Assembly (NCBI RefSeq): GCF_900215245.1
Contig: NZ_LT907842.1
Location: forward strand, 3,596,001 to 3,660,000
DNA from: Pseudomonas fluorescens
Lineage (GTDB): Bacteria; Pseudomonadota; Gammaproteobacteria; Pseudomonadales; Pseudomonadaceae
DNA length: 64,000 bases
Direction of reading: 5' to 3'
The position numbers and the translations under genes are program-made. Every line of letters begins with the position of its first letter. The stretch's first letter is position 1. Under the pieces are notes generated by a model. That model was given only the letters and a program-made list of their open reading frames with translations, was not told where the DNA came from and ran no database searches. Shown here piece after piece: positions 8,657 to 17,644 of this stretch.

Positions 8657-10003
8657 ATGGATGAACAAACTGCTACGACCCCCCCTTATACCCCCACGGT
8701 TTTGCTGGTCGACGACGAAGAGTCGATCCTCAATAGCCTGCGCCGCCTGCTGCGCGGCCAACCCTATGAGGTCCTGCTGGCCGGCAGTGGTGCCCAGGCC
8801 CTGGAGATCATGGCCGCCCGGCCCATCGACCTGGTGATGACCGACGCGCGTATGCCGGCCATGGACGGGGCGATGCTGCTGGCCGAAACCCACCGGCTGT
8901 ACCCGTCCACCACGCGCATCCTGCTCACCGGCTATGCCGACATGAGCATGATGATCAAGGCGATCAACGAAGGTCAGATTCACCGCTACATCAGCAAGCC
9001 CTGGAACGATGAGGAAATGCTCCTGACCTTGCGCCAGTCCCTGGAGCACCAGCACTCCGAGCGTGAACGGTTGCGCCTTGAACAGTTGACCCGCGAGCAG
9101 AACGACCAGTTGAAGGCCCTCAACGCGACCCTCGAAAAGCGCGTCGAGGCCCGCACCAGCGAGCTGCAGCAAACCGCTGACATGCTCGACCTGGCCTACG
9201 ACGAACTCAAACGCAGCTATGTGACCGGCACCGAAGTGTTTTCACTGTTGGCCAACCTGCGCCTGCCCAAGCAGAAACAGACCAACCGCCAGTTGATCGA
9301 GCTGATTCGCGTGTATTGCAAGGCCCAGGCGATGGACGAAGCCAGTGCCCGCGACCTGACCATGGCCGCTGCGCTCTATAACATCGGCAAGCTGAGCTGG
9401 AGCGACGGCATGATGGTCGCGCCCTCGGACATGCTGCACAGCACCGACCGAGAACGCTATCGGGCCTACCCGACCCAGAGCGAGTCATTGTTGATGACCC
9501 TGGAGCCGATGAAGGACGCTGCGCGTCTGATTCGTCATCACCAGGAACGCTGGGACGGCAGCGGTTTTCCGGACCACCTCAAGGGCGAGTTGATTCCCTC
9601 GGGCGCCCGCTTGTTGAAGCTTGCGGTCGACTTTATCGAGCTGCAAAAGGGCTTGATCCTCGAACGCCAGATGAACAGCGATGAAGCGCTGCTCTACATC
9701 CGTAAATACGCCGGCAAGCTCTACGATCCGGATATGGTCGAAGACTTTGTGCGGGCCTGCGCCGCGTTCCTCAGTGACGTGACGCTGGGTGACCCGAATG
9801 TGAAAGTCTTGACCACCCGCGAACTGGCCGAAGGCATGGTGTTGGCGCGCAACCTCAACGCCGATAACGGCATGCTGTTGCTCAACGCCGGCAAGGTGCT
9901 GAACCTGCCGCTGGTGGACAAGTTGATTGCGTTTGAGGCGATGGAAGGGGCCAAGTATTCGGTGTTCATCAAAGAGCCGGATGAGGGCGCACTTTCCGGT
10001 TAA
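8657..10003 (+). CDS. REC-YN-GYP protein (degenerate HD-GYP)
   Basis: 448 residues. The receiver (12-130) has Asp63 in MTDARMPAMDG and Lys114. A coiled coil (130-180) leads to an HD-GYP-like domain whose metal-binding HD is YN (AAALYNIGKL, Tyr241-Asn242) and whose GYP reads GFP (HHQERWDGSGFP). P. aeruginosa PA2572 is the known example of a YN-GYP protein without phosphodiesterase activity, and this looks like its relative. ATG at 8657 follows AGGAGGT; earlier in-frame starts lack a ribosome site. It is divergent from the REC-GGDEF-EAL operon and shares its control region. Confidence 0.88.
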   Translation: MDEQTATTPPYTPTVLLVDDEESILNSLRRLLRGQPYEVLLAGSGAQALEIMAARPIDLVMTDARMPAMDGAMLLAETHRLYPSTTRILLTGYADMSMMIKAINEGQIHRYISKPWNDEEMLLTLRQSLEHQHSERERLRLEQLTREQNDQLKALNATLEKRVEARTSELQQTADMLDLAYDELKRSYVTGTEVFSLLANLRLPKQKQTNRQLIELIRVYCKAQAMDEASARDLTMAAALYNIGKLSWSDGMMVAPSDMLHSTDRERYRAYPTQSESLLMTLEPMKDAARLIRHHQERWDGSGFPDHLKGELIPSGARLLKLAVDFIELQKGLILERQMNSDEALLYIRKYAGKLYDPDMVEDFVRACAAFLSDVTLGDPNVKVLTTRELAEGMVLARNLNADNGMLLLNAGKVLNLPLVDKLIAFEAMEGAKYSVFIKEPDEGALSG

Positions 10004-10050
10004 CACGCTTTCTGTGATCCTTGCACCTTTGCATTCAAGGCAGTTTTTAC

Positions 10051-10464
10051 ATGACATCGACTATCCGCATCGCCGCCGCGCTATTGATCGGCAGCAACGG
10101 CCACACCTTGCTGGTGCGCAAACGCGGCACCCAGGCTTTTATGCAGCCCGGCGGCAAGATCGACGCCGGCGAGCAACCCGCCGAGGCGCTTGCCCGTGAG
10201 TTGTTTGAGGAACTGAACCTGCGCATCGACCCGAGCGATGCGACCTACCTCGGCGATTTCTCGGCGCCTGCCGCCAATGAGCCGGGCTTTACCGTGCACG
10301 CGGAACTGTTCCAGGTGCATATCGACGTGCCGGTGACACCCGCGGCGGAAATCGAAGAAGTGCGCTGGATCGACCCGGCCGGTGACGGTGGCCTGCACCT
10401 GGCGCCTCTGACCCGCGACTTGATCCTGCCGTTTTATCGCGCCTCGCTGACGGCTATCGCCTGA
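10051..10464 (+). CDS. Nudix hydrolase
   Basis: 137 residues. The Nudix box is GGKIDAGEQPAEALARELFEEL, fitting GX5EX7REUXEEXGU except that the last glycine is Asn. The preceding QAFMQPGGKID strand-loop is typical of MutT-like proteins that hydrolyse nucleoside diphosphate derivatives. The substrate is unknown. The ATG at 10051 follows CAAGG; 16 bp after its stop the GNAT gene begins, so the two are probably co-transcribed. Confidence 0.85.
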   Translation: MTSTIRIAAALLIGSNGHTLLVRKRGTQAFMQPGGKIDAGEQPAEALARELFEELNLRIDPSDATYLGDFSAPAANEPGFTVHAELFQVHIDVPVTPAAEIEEVRWIDPAGDGGLHLAPLTRDLILPFYRASLTAIA

Positions 10465-10480
10465 CAAAGGACGGCCACGC

Positions 10481-10987
10481 ATGCTGATTCGCCCCCTGAA
10501 TGCCCGTGACGCCGAGGCTTATCGCGCCTTGATGCTTGAGGCGTACGACGGCTACCCCCAGGCGTTCACCTCCAGCGTGGCCGAGCGTTCGGCCATGCCG
10601 TTAAGCTGGTGGGAAAAACGCCTGGACAGCCCGCTGGATCGCTTGCTCGGCGCGTTTGACGCAGAGGCATTGGCCGGCATTGTCGGCCTGGCCTTCGAGC
10701 CCCGCGAGAAGGCACGGCACAAAGTGACCTTGTTCGGCATGTACGTGAACCGGGCTTATCAGCAGCAAGGAATGGGCCGCCAGCTGGTGGAGGCGGCACT
10801 CGCCGAGGCGCGTCAACATCCGCGCCTCAAACTGATCCAGCTGACCGTCACCGCCGGCAACGACGCGGCCTTCGCGTTGTACCAGCGTTGCGGGTTCATC
10901 CAGTACGGCCTGGAGCCGCTGGCGGTGCGGGTGGGGGTCGAGTATTTCGACAAAATCCACATGTGGCGCGAACTCAACGCTGACTGA
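10481..10987 (+). CDS. GNAT-family N-acetyltransferase
   Basis: 168 residues with the GNAT acetyl-CoA binding motif A: LFGMYVNRAYQQQGMGRQLVEAAL (R/Q-x-x-G-x-G/A). Motif B follows in LTVTAGNDAAFALYQRCGFIQYG. The acceptor is not evident. AAAGGA precedes the ATG. The gene ends 10 bp from the convergent metR stop codon. Confidence 0.85.
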   Translation: MLIRPLNARDAEAYRALMLEAYDGYPQAFTSSVAERSAMPLSWWEKRLDSPLDRLLGAFDAEALAGIVGLAFEPREKARHKVTLFGMYVNRAYQQQGMGRQLVEAALAEARQHPRLKLIQLTVTAGNDAAFALYQRCGFIQYGLEPLAVRVGVEYFDKIHMWRELNAD

Positions 10988-10997
10988 AAACCTACAT

Positions 10998-11915
10998 TCA
11001 GCGCACGGCGCTGACGCCATCCAACGTGGAAAACGACGTGTCCTTGGCCGTCAGCAAAAAGTCGCGCATGTAGGGTGCATCCAGCATGTCCGCGCGGATC
11101 CCCGCGTACAGCGTGGCAAACAGGCCTTTTTCGCCCAAACGCTTGGCCTTCACGTAACCGCGCGAGCTGTACTCGTGCAGCGCCCAATGCGGCATGCCGC
11201 ACACGCCCCGGCCGCTGGCCACCAGTTGCATCATCATCACGGTCAGTTCCGAGGTGCGCACCTGGGCGGGCTCCACATCGGCCGGTTCCAGGAAGCGGGT
11301 GAAGATGTCCAGGCGATCGCGTTCCACCGGGTAGGTGATCAGGGTTTCGCTCAGCAGGTCTTCGGGCACGATGTACGACTTGTTCGCCAGCGCGTGCTGG
11401 TTGGCCACGGCGAGCATGGCTTCGTAGGTGAACAGCGGCACATAGGTGATGCCCGGCAACTCCAGCGGGTCGGAGGTCACCACCAGGTCCAGGTCACCCC
11501 GGGCCAGTGCCGGTAACGGGGCGAAGGCAAAACCCGAGGCCAGGTCCAGCTCGACCTCCGGCCAGGCATCGCGAAACTGGTCGATGGTCGGCATCAGCCA
11601 CTGGAAGCAGCTGTGGCATTCGATCGCCATGTGCAAACGCCCGGCAGTGCCGCCGGCCAAACGTGCGATATCGCGTTCGGCGCCGCGCAGCAAGGGCAGG
11701 GTCGCATCGGCCAGTTGCAGCAGGCGCAGGCCGGCGCTGGTGAAGCGCAGCGGCTTGGTCTTGCGCACAAACAATTGCATGCCCAGGCGCTCTTCCAACT
11801 CTTTGAATTGGTGGGAGAGTGCCGATTGCGTCAGGTGCAGGCGCTCGGCGGCCTCCACCAGGCTGTCGGCTTCGCGCAGGGCGTGCAGAGTCTTGAGGTG
11901 ACGAATTTCGAGCAC
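10998..11915 (-). CDS. metR: LysR-type regulator MetR
   Basis: 305 residues. Residues 1-60 hold the winged helix ([39 protein letters not shown]), followed by a periplasmic-binding-like effector domain (~90-290). The wording of both domains is that of MetR, which activates methionine biosynthesis genes with homocysteine as co-effector. A divergent secreted hydrolase begins 193 bp away. The gap has no clear TGAA-N5-TTCA MetR site that I could find. Confidence 0.85.
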   Translation of the reverse strand: MLEIRHLKTLHALREADSLVEAAERLHLTQSALSHQFKELEERLGMQLFVRKTKPLRFTSAGLRLLQLADATLPLLRGAERDIARLAGGTAGRLHMAIECHSCFQWLMPTIDQFRDAWPEVELDLASGFAFAPLPALARGDLDLVVTSDPLELPGITYVPLFTYEAMLAVANQHALANKSYIVPEDLLSETLITYPVERDRLDIFTRFLEPADVEPAQVRTSELTVMMMQLVASGRGVCGMPHWALHEYSSRGYVKAKRLGEKGLFATLYAGIRADMLDAPYMRDFLLTAKDTSFSTLDGVSAVR

Positions 11916-12026
11916 GGGCGCTCCATGAAGATAATTTGTGATAGACAGGGCTGGCGTGAGTTTGTCTCATGTTGCAAGGCCTGTCGATACGGCATCGACC
12001 ACGACCGCTGGGCACTCTTCATTAAA

Positions 12027-12044
12027 CTGTCACAGAACTGTGGC
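12027..12044 (+). promoter_or_regulatory. Possible PHO box
   Basis: CTGTCAC-AGAA-CTGTGGC is a direct 7-mer repeat at 11-bp spacing, like the PhoB box (CTGTCAT-N4-CTGTCAT), with one and two or three mismatches. It is 65 bp before the secreted hydrolase start. The same bases also make an imperfect hairpin, so the call is tentative. Confidence 0.3.
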
Positions 12045-12108
12045 AGCGCGCTTGAACAAACTTCATCAGACTCGCGCTCTACTGGGGTTCTGCGTTTCGG
12101 TGTTTTTC

Positions 12109-13128
12109 ATGCGCGTGTTGCTTTTACTGGCCGCTCTACTGTTCGGCCTGCCGTCTTTTGCGGCTTCTCGATGTGATGTCAATGTCCCGACCCAAACGGT
12201 CGATCTGGCTCAGGTGAGCATCGCCTACCAGAGTATCGGCCGTGCGTCTGACCCTGCCTTGCTGCTGGTGATGGGCCTGGGCGGGCAGTTGATCCACTGG
12301 CCGGATGAGGTCGTCGTGGCCCTGTGTGAGCAGGGCTTTCGGGTGATTCGCTACGACAACCGTGACGTGGGCCTGTCCACCTGGCGCCAAGCCCCGGCCA
12401 GCGCCAACCTGACCTTTGAAGTGCTGCGCTACAAACTCGGCCTGCCGGTGGCGGCGCCGTACACGCTGACTGACATGGCCGACGATGCCCTGGGCTTGAT
12501 GGATGCGTTGCAGATCCGCCAATTCCACGTGCTGGGCGCGAGCATGGGCGGCATGATCGCCCAGCACCTGGCGGCGATGGCGCCGCAACGGGTGGAAAGC
12601 CTGACGTTGATCATGACCAGCTCCGGCGCCGAAGGCTTGCCGGCGCCGAATGCGGCGTTGGTGCAGTTGTTGTCGCGGCGCAGTGCACCCAATCGTGAAG
12701 TGGCGCTTGAGCAACAGGCCGACCTGCTGGCGGCGTTGGGCAGCCCGAATGTGAAAGACGATCGCCAGGCGCTGCTGCACCAGGCGGCGCTGTCCTACGA
12801 CCGGGCCTTCAACCCGGACGGCGTCAAGCGCCAGATCATGGCGATCCTCGCCGAGCCGAGCCGAGTGCCCTTGCTCAACCAACTGCGCGTGCCGACGCTG
12901 GTGGTGCACGGCACCGCCGACCCGTTGCTGCCGGTGATGCACGGCGTGCACCTGGCCGCGCATATTCAGGGCAGCCAATTGAAACTGATTCCCGGCATGG
13001 CCCATCGTTTCCAGGAAGCCTTCAAGGCACCGCTGCTGACGGCGGTGCTGCCGTACCTGCAAGCCCATCGCGAAGATGCTGCGCACTGGGCGCAGATTGA
13101 CCTGGGCCAGCCTTCGAAGGTGTTGTGA
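12109..13128 (+). CDS. Secreted alpha/beta-fold hydrolase
   Basis: 339 residues beginning with a signal peptide ([19 protein letters not shown], cleavage near residue 19). The fold motifs are [20 protein letters not shown], the nucleophile elbow GASMGG, the acid loop HGTADPLLP and the His in GMAHRF. It resembles exported esterase/lipase-like alpha/beta hydrolases; the substrate is unknown. The ATG at 12109 is the only start giving a clean signal peptide. The DsbA-like gene starts 55 bp downstream on the same strand. Confidence 0.85.
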   Translation: MRVLLLLAALLFGLPSFAASRCDVNVPTQTVDLAQVSIAYQSIGRASDPALLLVMGLGGQLIHWPDEVVVALCEQGFRVIRYDNRDVGLSTWRQAPASANLTFEVLRYKLGLPVAAPYTLTDMADDALGLMDALQIRQFHVLGASMGGMIAQHLAAMAPQRVESLTLIMTSSGAEGLPAPNAALVQLLSRRSAPNREVALEQQADLLAALGSPNVKDDRQALLHQAALSYDRAFNPDGVKRQIMAILAEPSRVPLLNQLRVPTLVVHGTADPLLPVMHGVHLAAHIQGSQLKLIPGMAHRFQEAFKAPLLTAVLPYLQAHREDAAHWAQIDLGQPSKVL

Positions 13129-13183
13129 AGTTGGTGTATCGTGCAACTTTTACGGCGCGTTAATGCCAACGAGGTTGCCTGCC

Positions 13184-13837
13184 ATGAGTACTCCCCTGAA
13201 AATCGATTTCGTCAGCGACGTGTCCTGCCCCTGGTGCATCATCGGCCTGCGTGGCCTGACGGAAGCCCTCGACCAACTGGGCAGCGAGGTGCAGGCCGAG
13301 ATCCATTTCCAGCCGTTCGAACTCAACCCGAATATGCCCGCTATCGGGCAGAACATCGTCGAGCACATCACCGAAAAATACGGCTCCAGCGCCGAAGAGT
13401 CCCAGGCCAACCGTGCGCGTATTCGTGACATGGGCGCGGCGTTGGGCTTTGCCTTCCGTACCGACGGCCAGAGCCGCATCTACAACACTTTCGACGCTCA
13501 TCGGCTGCTGCATTGGGCCGGGCTTGAGGGCTTGCAATACAACCTCAAGGAAGCGCTGTTCAAGGCCTATTTCAGCGATGGCCAGGACCCGTCCGACCAC
13601 GCGACGCTGGCGATCATCGCCGAAAGCGTCGGCCTGGACATCAAGCGTGCGGCGCAGATTCTCGCCTCTGATGAATACGCTGCCGAAGTCCGCGAACAGG
13701 AACAGCTGTGGATCTCCCGGGGCGTGACGTCGGTGCCGACCATCGTGTTCAACGACCAGTACGCGGTCAGCGGTGGTCAGCCGGCCGAAGCGTTCGTGGG
13801 TGCGATTCGCCAGATCATCGCCGAAGCGAAGGGCTGA
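13184..13837 (+). CDS. DsbA-family (FrnE-like) oxidoreductase
   Basis: 217 residues with the thioredoxin-fold motif SCPWC (Cys15, Cys18) and the late cis-Pro segment GVTSVPTIVFNDQYAVSGGQ. No signal peptide is present, so it acts in the cytoplasm like the FrnE/2-hydroxychromene isomerase-related branch of DsbA. AGGTTG precedes the ATG. The large REPIN array follows its stop. Confidence 0.88.
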   Translation: MSTPLKIDFVSDVSCPWCIIGLRGLTEALDQLGSEVQAEIHFQPFELNPNMPAIGQNIVEHITEKYGSSAEESQANRARIRDMGAALGFAFRTDGQSRIYNTFDAHRLLHWAGLEGLQYNLKEALFKAYFSDGQDPSDHATLAIIAESVGLDIKRAAQILASDEYAAEVREQEQLWISRGVTSVPTIVFNDQYAVSGGQPAEAFVGAIRQIIAEAKG

Positions 13838-13876
13838 ACCGAGGGGGAGGGCGCTTGCTTCCCGGCTTATGCCGCT

Positions 13877-14478
13877 CCACACGTGGCGATAGCTCGCGAA
13901 TGCGGTGGGGCAGTCGGATTATCGGCTGCTGGTACACCGCTTTCGCGAGCAAGCCCGCTCCCACATTTGGACGGTGGCTGGTGTAGGGTTTTGGTCAGGC
14001 ACAGATATGTGTGGGGGCTGGCTTGTCTGCGAATGCGGTGGGGCAGTTAAATTATCGGCTGCTGGTATACCGCGTTCGCGAGCAAGCCCGCTCCCACATT
14101 TGGACGGTGGTGGGTGTAGGGTTTTGGTCAGGCACAGATACGTGTGGGGGCTGGCTTACCTGCGAATGCGGTGGGGCAGTTGGATTATCGGCTGCTGGTA
14201 CACCGCTTTCGCGAGCAAGCCCGCTCCCACATTTGGACGGTGGTGGGTGTAGGGTTTTGGTCAGGCACAGATCCGTGTGGGGGCTGGCTTGTCTGCGAAT
14301 GCGGTGGGGCAGTTGGATTATCGGCTGCTGGTACACCGCTTTCGCGAGCAAGCCCGCTCCCACATTTGGACGGTGGTGGGTGCGGGATTTTGGTCGGGCA
14401 CAAAATAAGTGTGGGAGCTGGCTTGCCTGCGATGGCGGTGGGGCAGGTCAGCTTATCGGCTGCTGGCACAGTGTTGAC
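13877..14478. repeat. 133-bp tandem array built of REPINs
   Basis: The motif GAATGCGGTGGGGCAG recurs at 13898, 14031, 14164 and 14297 (period 133) with a decayed fifth copy at 14431. Each unit joins a REP (TGTGGGGGCTGGCTTG), its inverted partner (GCAAGCCCGCTCCCACA) and a ~42-bp linker (TTTGGACGGTGGTGGG onward). Copies differ by only a few bases. Long open frames run through it on both strands, but 133 is not a multiple of 3 and the frames shift from copy to copy. It fills most of the 709-bp gap between the DsbA-like gene and the porin gene. Confidence 0.92.
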
Positions 14479-14546
14479 CGAGCTTGGTGTCACAGATCAG
14501 GCGGCCTTGAGCGTGTTGTTGATCCTGTTGAGCTGCCTGCCTCTCG

Positions 14547-15317
14547 TCAGTCAAACTTGTAGCTGACCGCGGTCTGCACCTGGCCTTGGTTCACGTTGCC
14601 GGTCTCCTTGACGATGGTGCTGTTCGCCGCCGAGCCGACCAGGTGCGTCCAGCTGGCGCTGGTCAGCAGCGACCAGTGGTTAGCCAAAGGGAACTCGAAA
14701 CTCTGGGTCAGCGTCAGGTTCTGGAAACCGGCGCTGGCGTTATAGGCACGAATGCCCGAGGCCGCGGATTCCTTGTCGTTTACGCCGAAAAAGGTCTGGG
14801 TCTGGCGGGTATCGGCAAAGTGCGCCATCAGGCCCGTGCTGCCAATGATGCCGTCACCCAGCGGGTAACCCAGCTCGCCACCGACCTTGCCCAACACACC
14901 GCCCTGATCATGCGCGCCGCCTACGGCCTGGCCGACTTGCGCGTACACGCGCCAGAACTCGGCCGGGGCGTATTGGATGAAACCACCGACTTCAGCCATG
15001 TCCGACACATCGCGCAAGCCGCGCAGTGAGCCGTTGGCCGTACGGCCAGGCAAGTAATTGATGAAGGGCCCGGCGGTGATGCCATTGGTGTTGAGTGCGC
15101 TCCAGGTCAAGCCGTCATCAGAGCCGAGGCTGACACTGCCCCAGTCCAGGTCGAAATAGGGAATCGCCTGGGTTTCATAGCGGCCGCCGGTGGGGTCTTG
15201 GGGTTGATAACTGATGCCTGCACCGACTTCACCGGTAATGCCGTCCGCCAATACCGTGCTGGAAAAACTCCACAGCCCGAGCAAACCGGCGAATACAGCA
15301 GAAGTAACCTTGTACAT
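14547..15317 (-). CDS. MipA/OmpV-family outer membrane protein
   Basis: 256 residues: signal peptide (MYKVTSAVFAGLLGLWSFSSTVLA) and a run of alternating beta-strands (GEVGAGISYQP, AIPYFDLDWGSVSLGSDDGLTW, GPFINYLPGR, GGELGYPLGDG), the pattern of MipA/OmpV barrels. The C-terminus is SYKFD, not the usual terminal Phe. The ATG at 15317 after AAGGAAA is preferred to the ATG at 15380. It is divergent from the six-gene operon and its leader faces the palindromic site at 15390. Confidence 0.8.
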   Translation of the reverse strand: MYKVTSAVFAGLLGLWSFSSTVLADGITGEVGAGISYQPQDPTGGRYETQAIPYFDLDWGSVSLGSDDGLTWSALNTNGITAGPFINYLPGRTANGSLRGLRDVSDMAEVGGFIQYAPAEFWRVYAQVGQAVGGAHDQGGVLGKVGGELGYPLGDGIIGSTGLMAHFADTRQTQTFFGVNDKESAASGIRAYNASAGFQNLTLTQSFEFPLANHWSLLTSASWTHLVGSAANSTIVKETGNVNQGQVQTAVSYKFD

Positions 15318-15389
15318 CGAGCGTTTCCTTATCTGAACGTACGCGCATTCACGCGCGAAGGGCACCCCTGGCGCAAGCACTCATCTTGT

Positions 15390-15415
15390 TTGTAGCAAGC
15401 TACAAAAATTGTAGC
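15390..15415. promoter_or_regulatory. Palindromic enhancer/operator candidate
   Basis: TTGTAGC-AA-GCTACAA (15390-15405) is a perfect 7-2-7 inverted repeat, followed by a third copy of the half-site TTGTAGC at 15409. Its centre is ~82 bp upstream of the -24 element of the sigma-54 promoter at 15479, the usual place for an NtrC-type activator. It also lies ~75 bp before the divergent porin gene, so it could serve both. Confidence 0.6.
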
Positions 15416-15478
15416 TTGCCCGACACATATAACCACGGGACTCAAGCAAAACCCCAGCCCCGCTGGGCTTTAAGCAGT

Positions 15479-15494
15479 TGGCACAGTCCCTGCT
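15479..15494 (+). promoter_or_regulatory. Sigma-54 promoter of the six-gene operon
   Basis: TGGCACAGTCCCTGCT matches the -24/-12 consensus TGGCAC-N5-TTGCW with one mismatch and exact GG-N10-GC spacing. Initiation would fall near 15505, about 50 nt before the HAD phosphatase start. The last gene of the operon encodes a sigma-54 activator, which supports the call. Confidence 0.72.
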
Positions 15495-15555
15495 AAAGCC
15501 CTGTTGCAAGCGCATAGAGCGTTCTCTTCAAGCCCTCCAACTTCAAGGACAGGCA

Positions 15556-16257
15556 ATGATCCAGTGGCATATCGTGTGCGACTTCGACGGGACCATCACC
15601 CCGACCGACGTCATCGACAACGTCCTCCAGCGCTTCGCCGGGCCTGAGTGGGAAACCATCGAACAGGAATGGCTGGATGGGCACATCGGTTCCCGCGAAT
15701 GCCTGAGCCGCCAACTGGCCTTGATCAAGGCCACACCGGCTGAACTGTTGGCGTATTTCGACAGCGTCGAGATCGACCCGGACTTCCCGGATTTCGTCGA
15801 TCACGTCATGGGCCAGGGCGCGACCATCGAAGTGGTCAGCGACGGCATCGAGCAAGGCATCGCGCGCATTCTGTCGCGTAACTACGTGACCTTGCTGCCG
15901 ATCCTGGCCAACCGTCTGCGCCAGGTCGACCAGAACAGCTGGCGCATCGACTTCCCGTATTCCAGCGACGCCTGCCGTGCCGCGTCCGGCAACTGCAAGT
16001 GCAAATCCACCCCGCGCAACAAGCGCGTGCTGGTGATCGGCGACGGCAAGTCCGACATGTGCGTGGCCTCTACCGCCGACTTCGTCTTCGCCAAAGGCAG
16101 CCTCGCCAAATACTGCGAAGCCAACAACATTCCCCATGCGCGCTTCGACACCTTTGCCGAACTGCCCGCATTGCTGGCCAAGCTGCCCCAGGGCATCGCG
16201 GCCAACGCCACCACCTTTACTGCTGCTGACAATCAGGAACTCTTCCACCATGTCTGA
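15556..16257 (+). CDS. HAD-IB phosphatase, MtnX-like
   Basis: 233 residues. The HAD motif I is CDFDGTIT (Asp9, Asp11); motif II is the SDG of EVVSDGIEQG; motif III/IV is VIGDGKSDMCVA. The cap insertion and the overall wording resemble MtnX and phosphoserine phosphatase. The cysteine-rich CRAASGNCKCK segment is notable. It may dephosphorylate a small phospho-metabolite, but no methionine-salvage genes are nearby, so an MtnX role is not assumed. AAGGACAGG precedes the ATG. Its stop overlaps the aminotransferase start by 8 bp. Confidence 0.82.
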   Translation: MIQWHIVCDFDGTITPTDVIDNVLQRFAGPEWETIEQEWLDGHIGSRECLSRQLALIKATPAELLAYFDSVEIDPDFPDFVDHVMGQGATIEVVSDGIEQGIARILSRNYVTLLPILANRLRQVDQNSWRIDFPYSSDACRAASGNCKCKSTPRNKRVLVIGDGKSDMCVASTADFVFAKGSLAKYCEANNIPHARFDTFAELPALLAKLPQGIAANATTFTAADNQELFHHV

Positions 16258-17644
16258 TATCCGTATCGCCACCGCCGAAGACCAGATTCTTCTGGATAAA
16301 GAAGCCAAGTACTGCTCCTACGGCGACACTGTTCACTACATCGAGCCACCGCGTATTTTCAGCCGTTGCGAAGGCTCCTACGTGTGGGACACCGAAGACC
16401 AGGCTTACCTCGACCTGCAAATGTGGTACTCGGCCGTTAACTTCGGCTACGCCAACCCACGCCTGAACAACGCGCTGAAACAGCAGATCGACACCCTGCC
16501 GCAAATCGCCAGCCAGTACCTGCACAAAGGCAAGATCGAGCTGTCGGAAATGATCGCGGTCGATGCCAAGAAGAAATTCGGCCTCGACGGTCGCGTGCAC
16601 TTCAACGTCGGTGGTTCGCAATCCATCGAAGACTCCCTGAAGGTCGTGCGTAACGCCACCAACGGCAAGAGCCTGATGTTCGCCTTCGAAGGCGGCTACC
16701 ACGGCCGTACCCTCGGCGCTTCGTCGATCACTTCCAGCTACCGCTACCGTCGTCGCTACGGCCACTTCGGCGAGCGCGCCAACTTCATCCCGTTCCCGTA
16801 CCACTTCCGCGGCCCTAAAGGCATGACCAAGGAAGAATACGGCAGCCACTGCGTGCAGCAATTCGCCCGTCTGTTCGAGACCGAATACAACGGCGTCTGG
16901 GACCCGAAAGTCGGCCAGAGTGAATACGCAGCGTTCTACGTCGAGCCGATCCAGGGCACCGGCGGCTACGTGATTCCGCCGATGAACTTCTACCGCGAAC
17001 TCAAGCACGTACTGGATCAGCACGGCATCCTGATGGTGTCCGACGAAATCCAGATGGGCTTCTACCGGACCGGCAAACTGTGGTCGATCGAGCACTTTGA
17101 CGTGCAGCCGGACGTGATCGTCTTCGGTAAGGCGCTGACCAACGGCCTGAACCCACTGGGCGGCATCTGGGCCCGTGAAGAGTTGATCAACCCGAAGATC
17201 TTCCCGCCAGGTTCGACCCACTCTACCTTCGCCTCCAACCCACTGGGGACGGCGGTAGGCCTGGAAATGTTCAAGATGACCAGCGAAGTCGATTACGGCG
17301 CAATGGTCATGGCCAAGGGCAAATACTTCCTGGAAGGCCTGCAAGACCTGCAGAAACGTTTCCCGATCATCGGCGACGTCGACGGCCTGGGCCTGGCCCT
17401 GCGCTGCGAAATCTGCGGCCCGGATGGTTTCACGCCGGACAAGGCGACCCTGGACTACATGGTCGAAGAAGGCATGAAGGGCGACATGGTTGTGGATGGC
17501 CAGAAACTCGGCTTGATCCTCGACGTGGGCGGCTATTACAAAAACGTGATTACCCTGGCACCGTCCCTGGAAATCAGCTACCCGGAAATCGACTTGGGCC
17601 TGAAGTTGCTTGAGCAATTGCTGGTGCGAGCGACCCAGCGGTGA
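16250..17644 (+). CDS. Class III PLP-dependent aminotransferase
   Basis: 464 residues. The class III signatures are present: FNVGGSQSIEDSLKVVR (PLP phosphate loop), FEGGYHGRTLGASS, LMVSDEIQMGFYRTG (Asp265, binds the pyridine N) and VFGKALTNG with the Schiff-base Lys294. It is of the omega-amino acid/diaminobutyrate aminotransferase type, but is not assignable to a named pathway. It starts within the phosphatase gene and its TGA overlaps the GTG of the next gene, so the operon is tightly coupled. Confidence 0.85.
   Translation: MSDIRIATAEDQILLDKEAKYCSYGDTVHYIEPPRIFSRCEGSYVWDTEDQAYLDLQMWYSAVNFGYANPRLNNALKQQIDTLPQIASQYLHKGKIELSEMIAVDAKKKFGLDGRVHFNVGGSQSIEDSLKVVRNATNGKSLMFAFEGGYHGRTLGASSITSSYRYRRRYGHFGERANFIPFPYHFRGPKGMTKEEYGSHCVQQFARLFETEYNGVWDPKVGQSEYAAFYVEPIQGTGGYVIPPMNFYRELKHVLDQHGILMVSDEIQMGFYRTGKLWSIEHFDVQPDVIVFGKALTNGLNPLGGIWAREELINPKIFPPGSTHSTFASNPLGTAVGLEMFKMTSEVDYGAMVMAKGKYFLEGLQDLQKRFPIIGDVDGLGLALRCEICGPDGFTPDKATLDYMVEEGMKGDMVVDGQKLGLILDVGGYYKNVITLAPSLEISYPEIDLGLKLLEQLLVRATQR

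Noticed and set aside
13877..14478. CRISPR array
   Set aside because: The period is 133 bp with near-identical whole units; there are no short repeats with unique spacers and no cas genes.
13905..14566. Long open frames on both strands between the DsbA-like gene and the porin gene
   Set aside because: They run through the 133-bp repeats, change frame from copy to copy, and translate to repeated REP sequence; no ribosome sites.
15556..16257. Assignment of the HAD phosphatase as MtnX in methionine salvage
   Set aside because: No other salvage gene is nearby and the operon partners do not fit; only family likeness is claimed.
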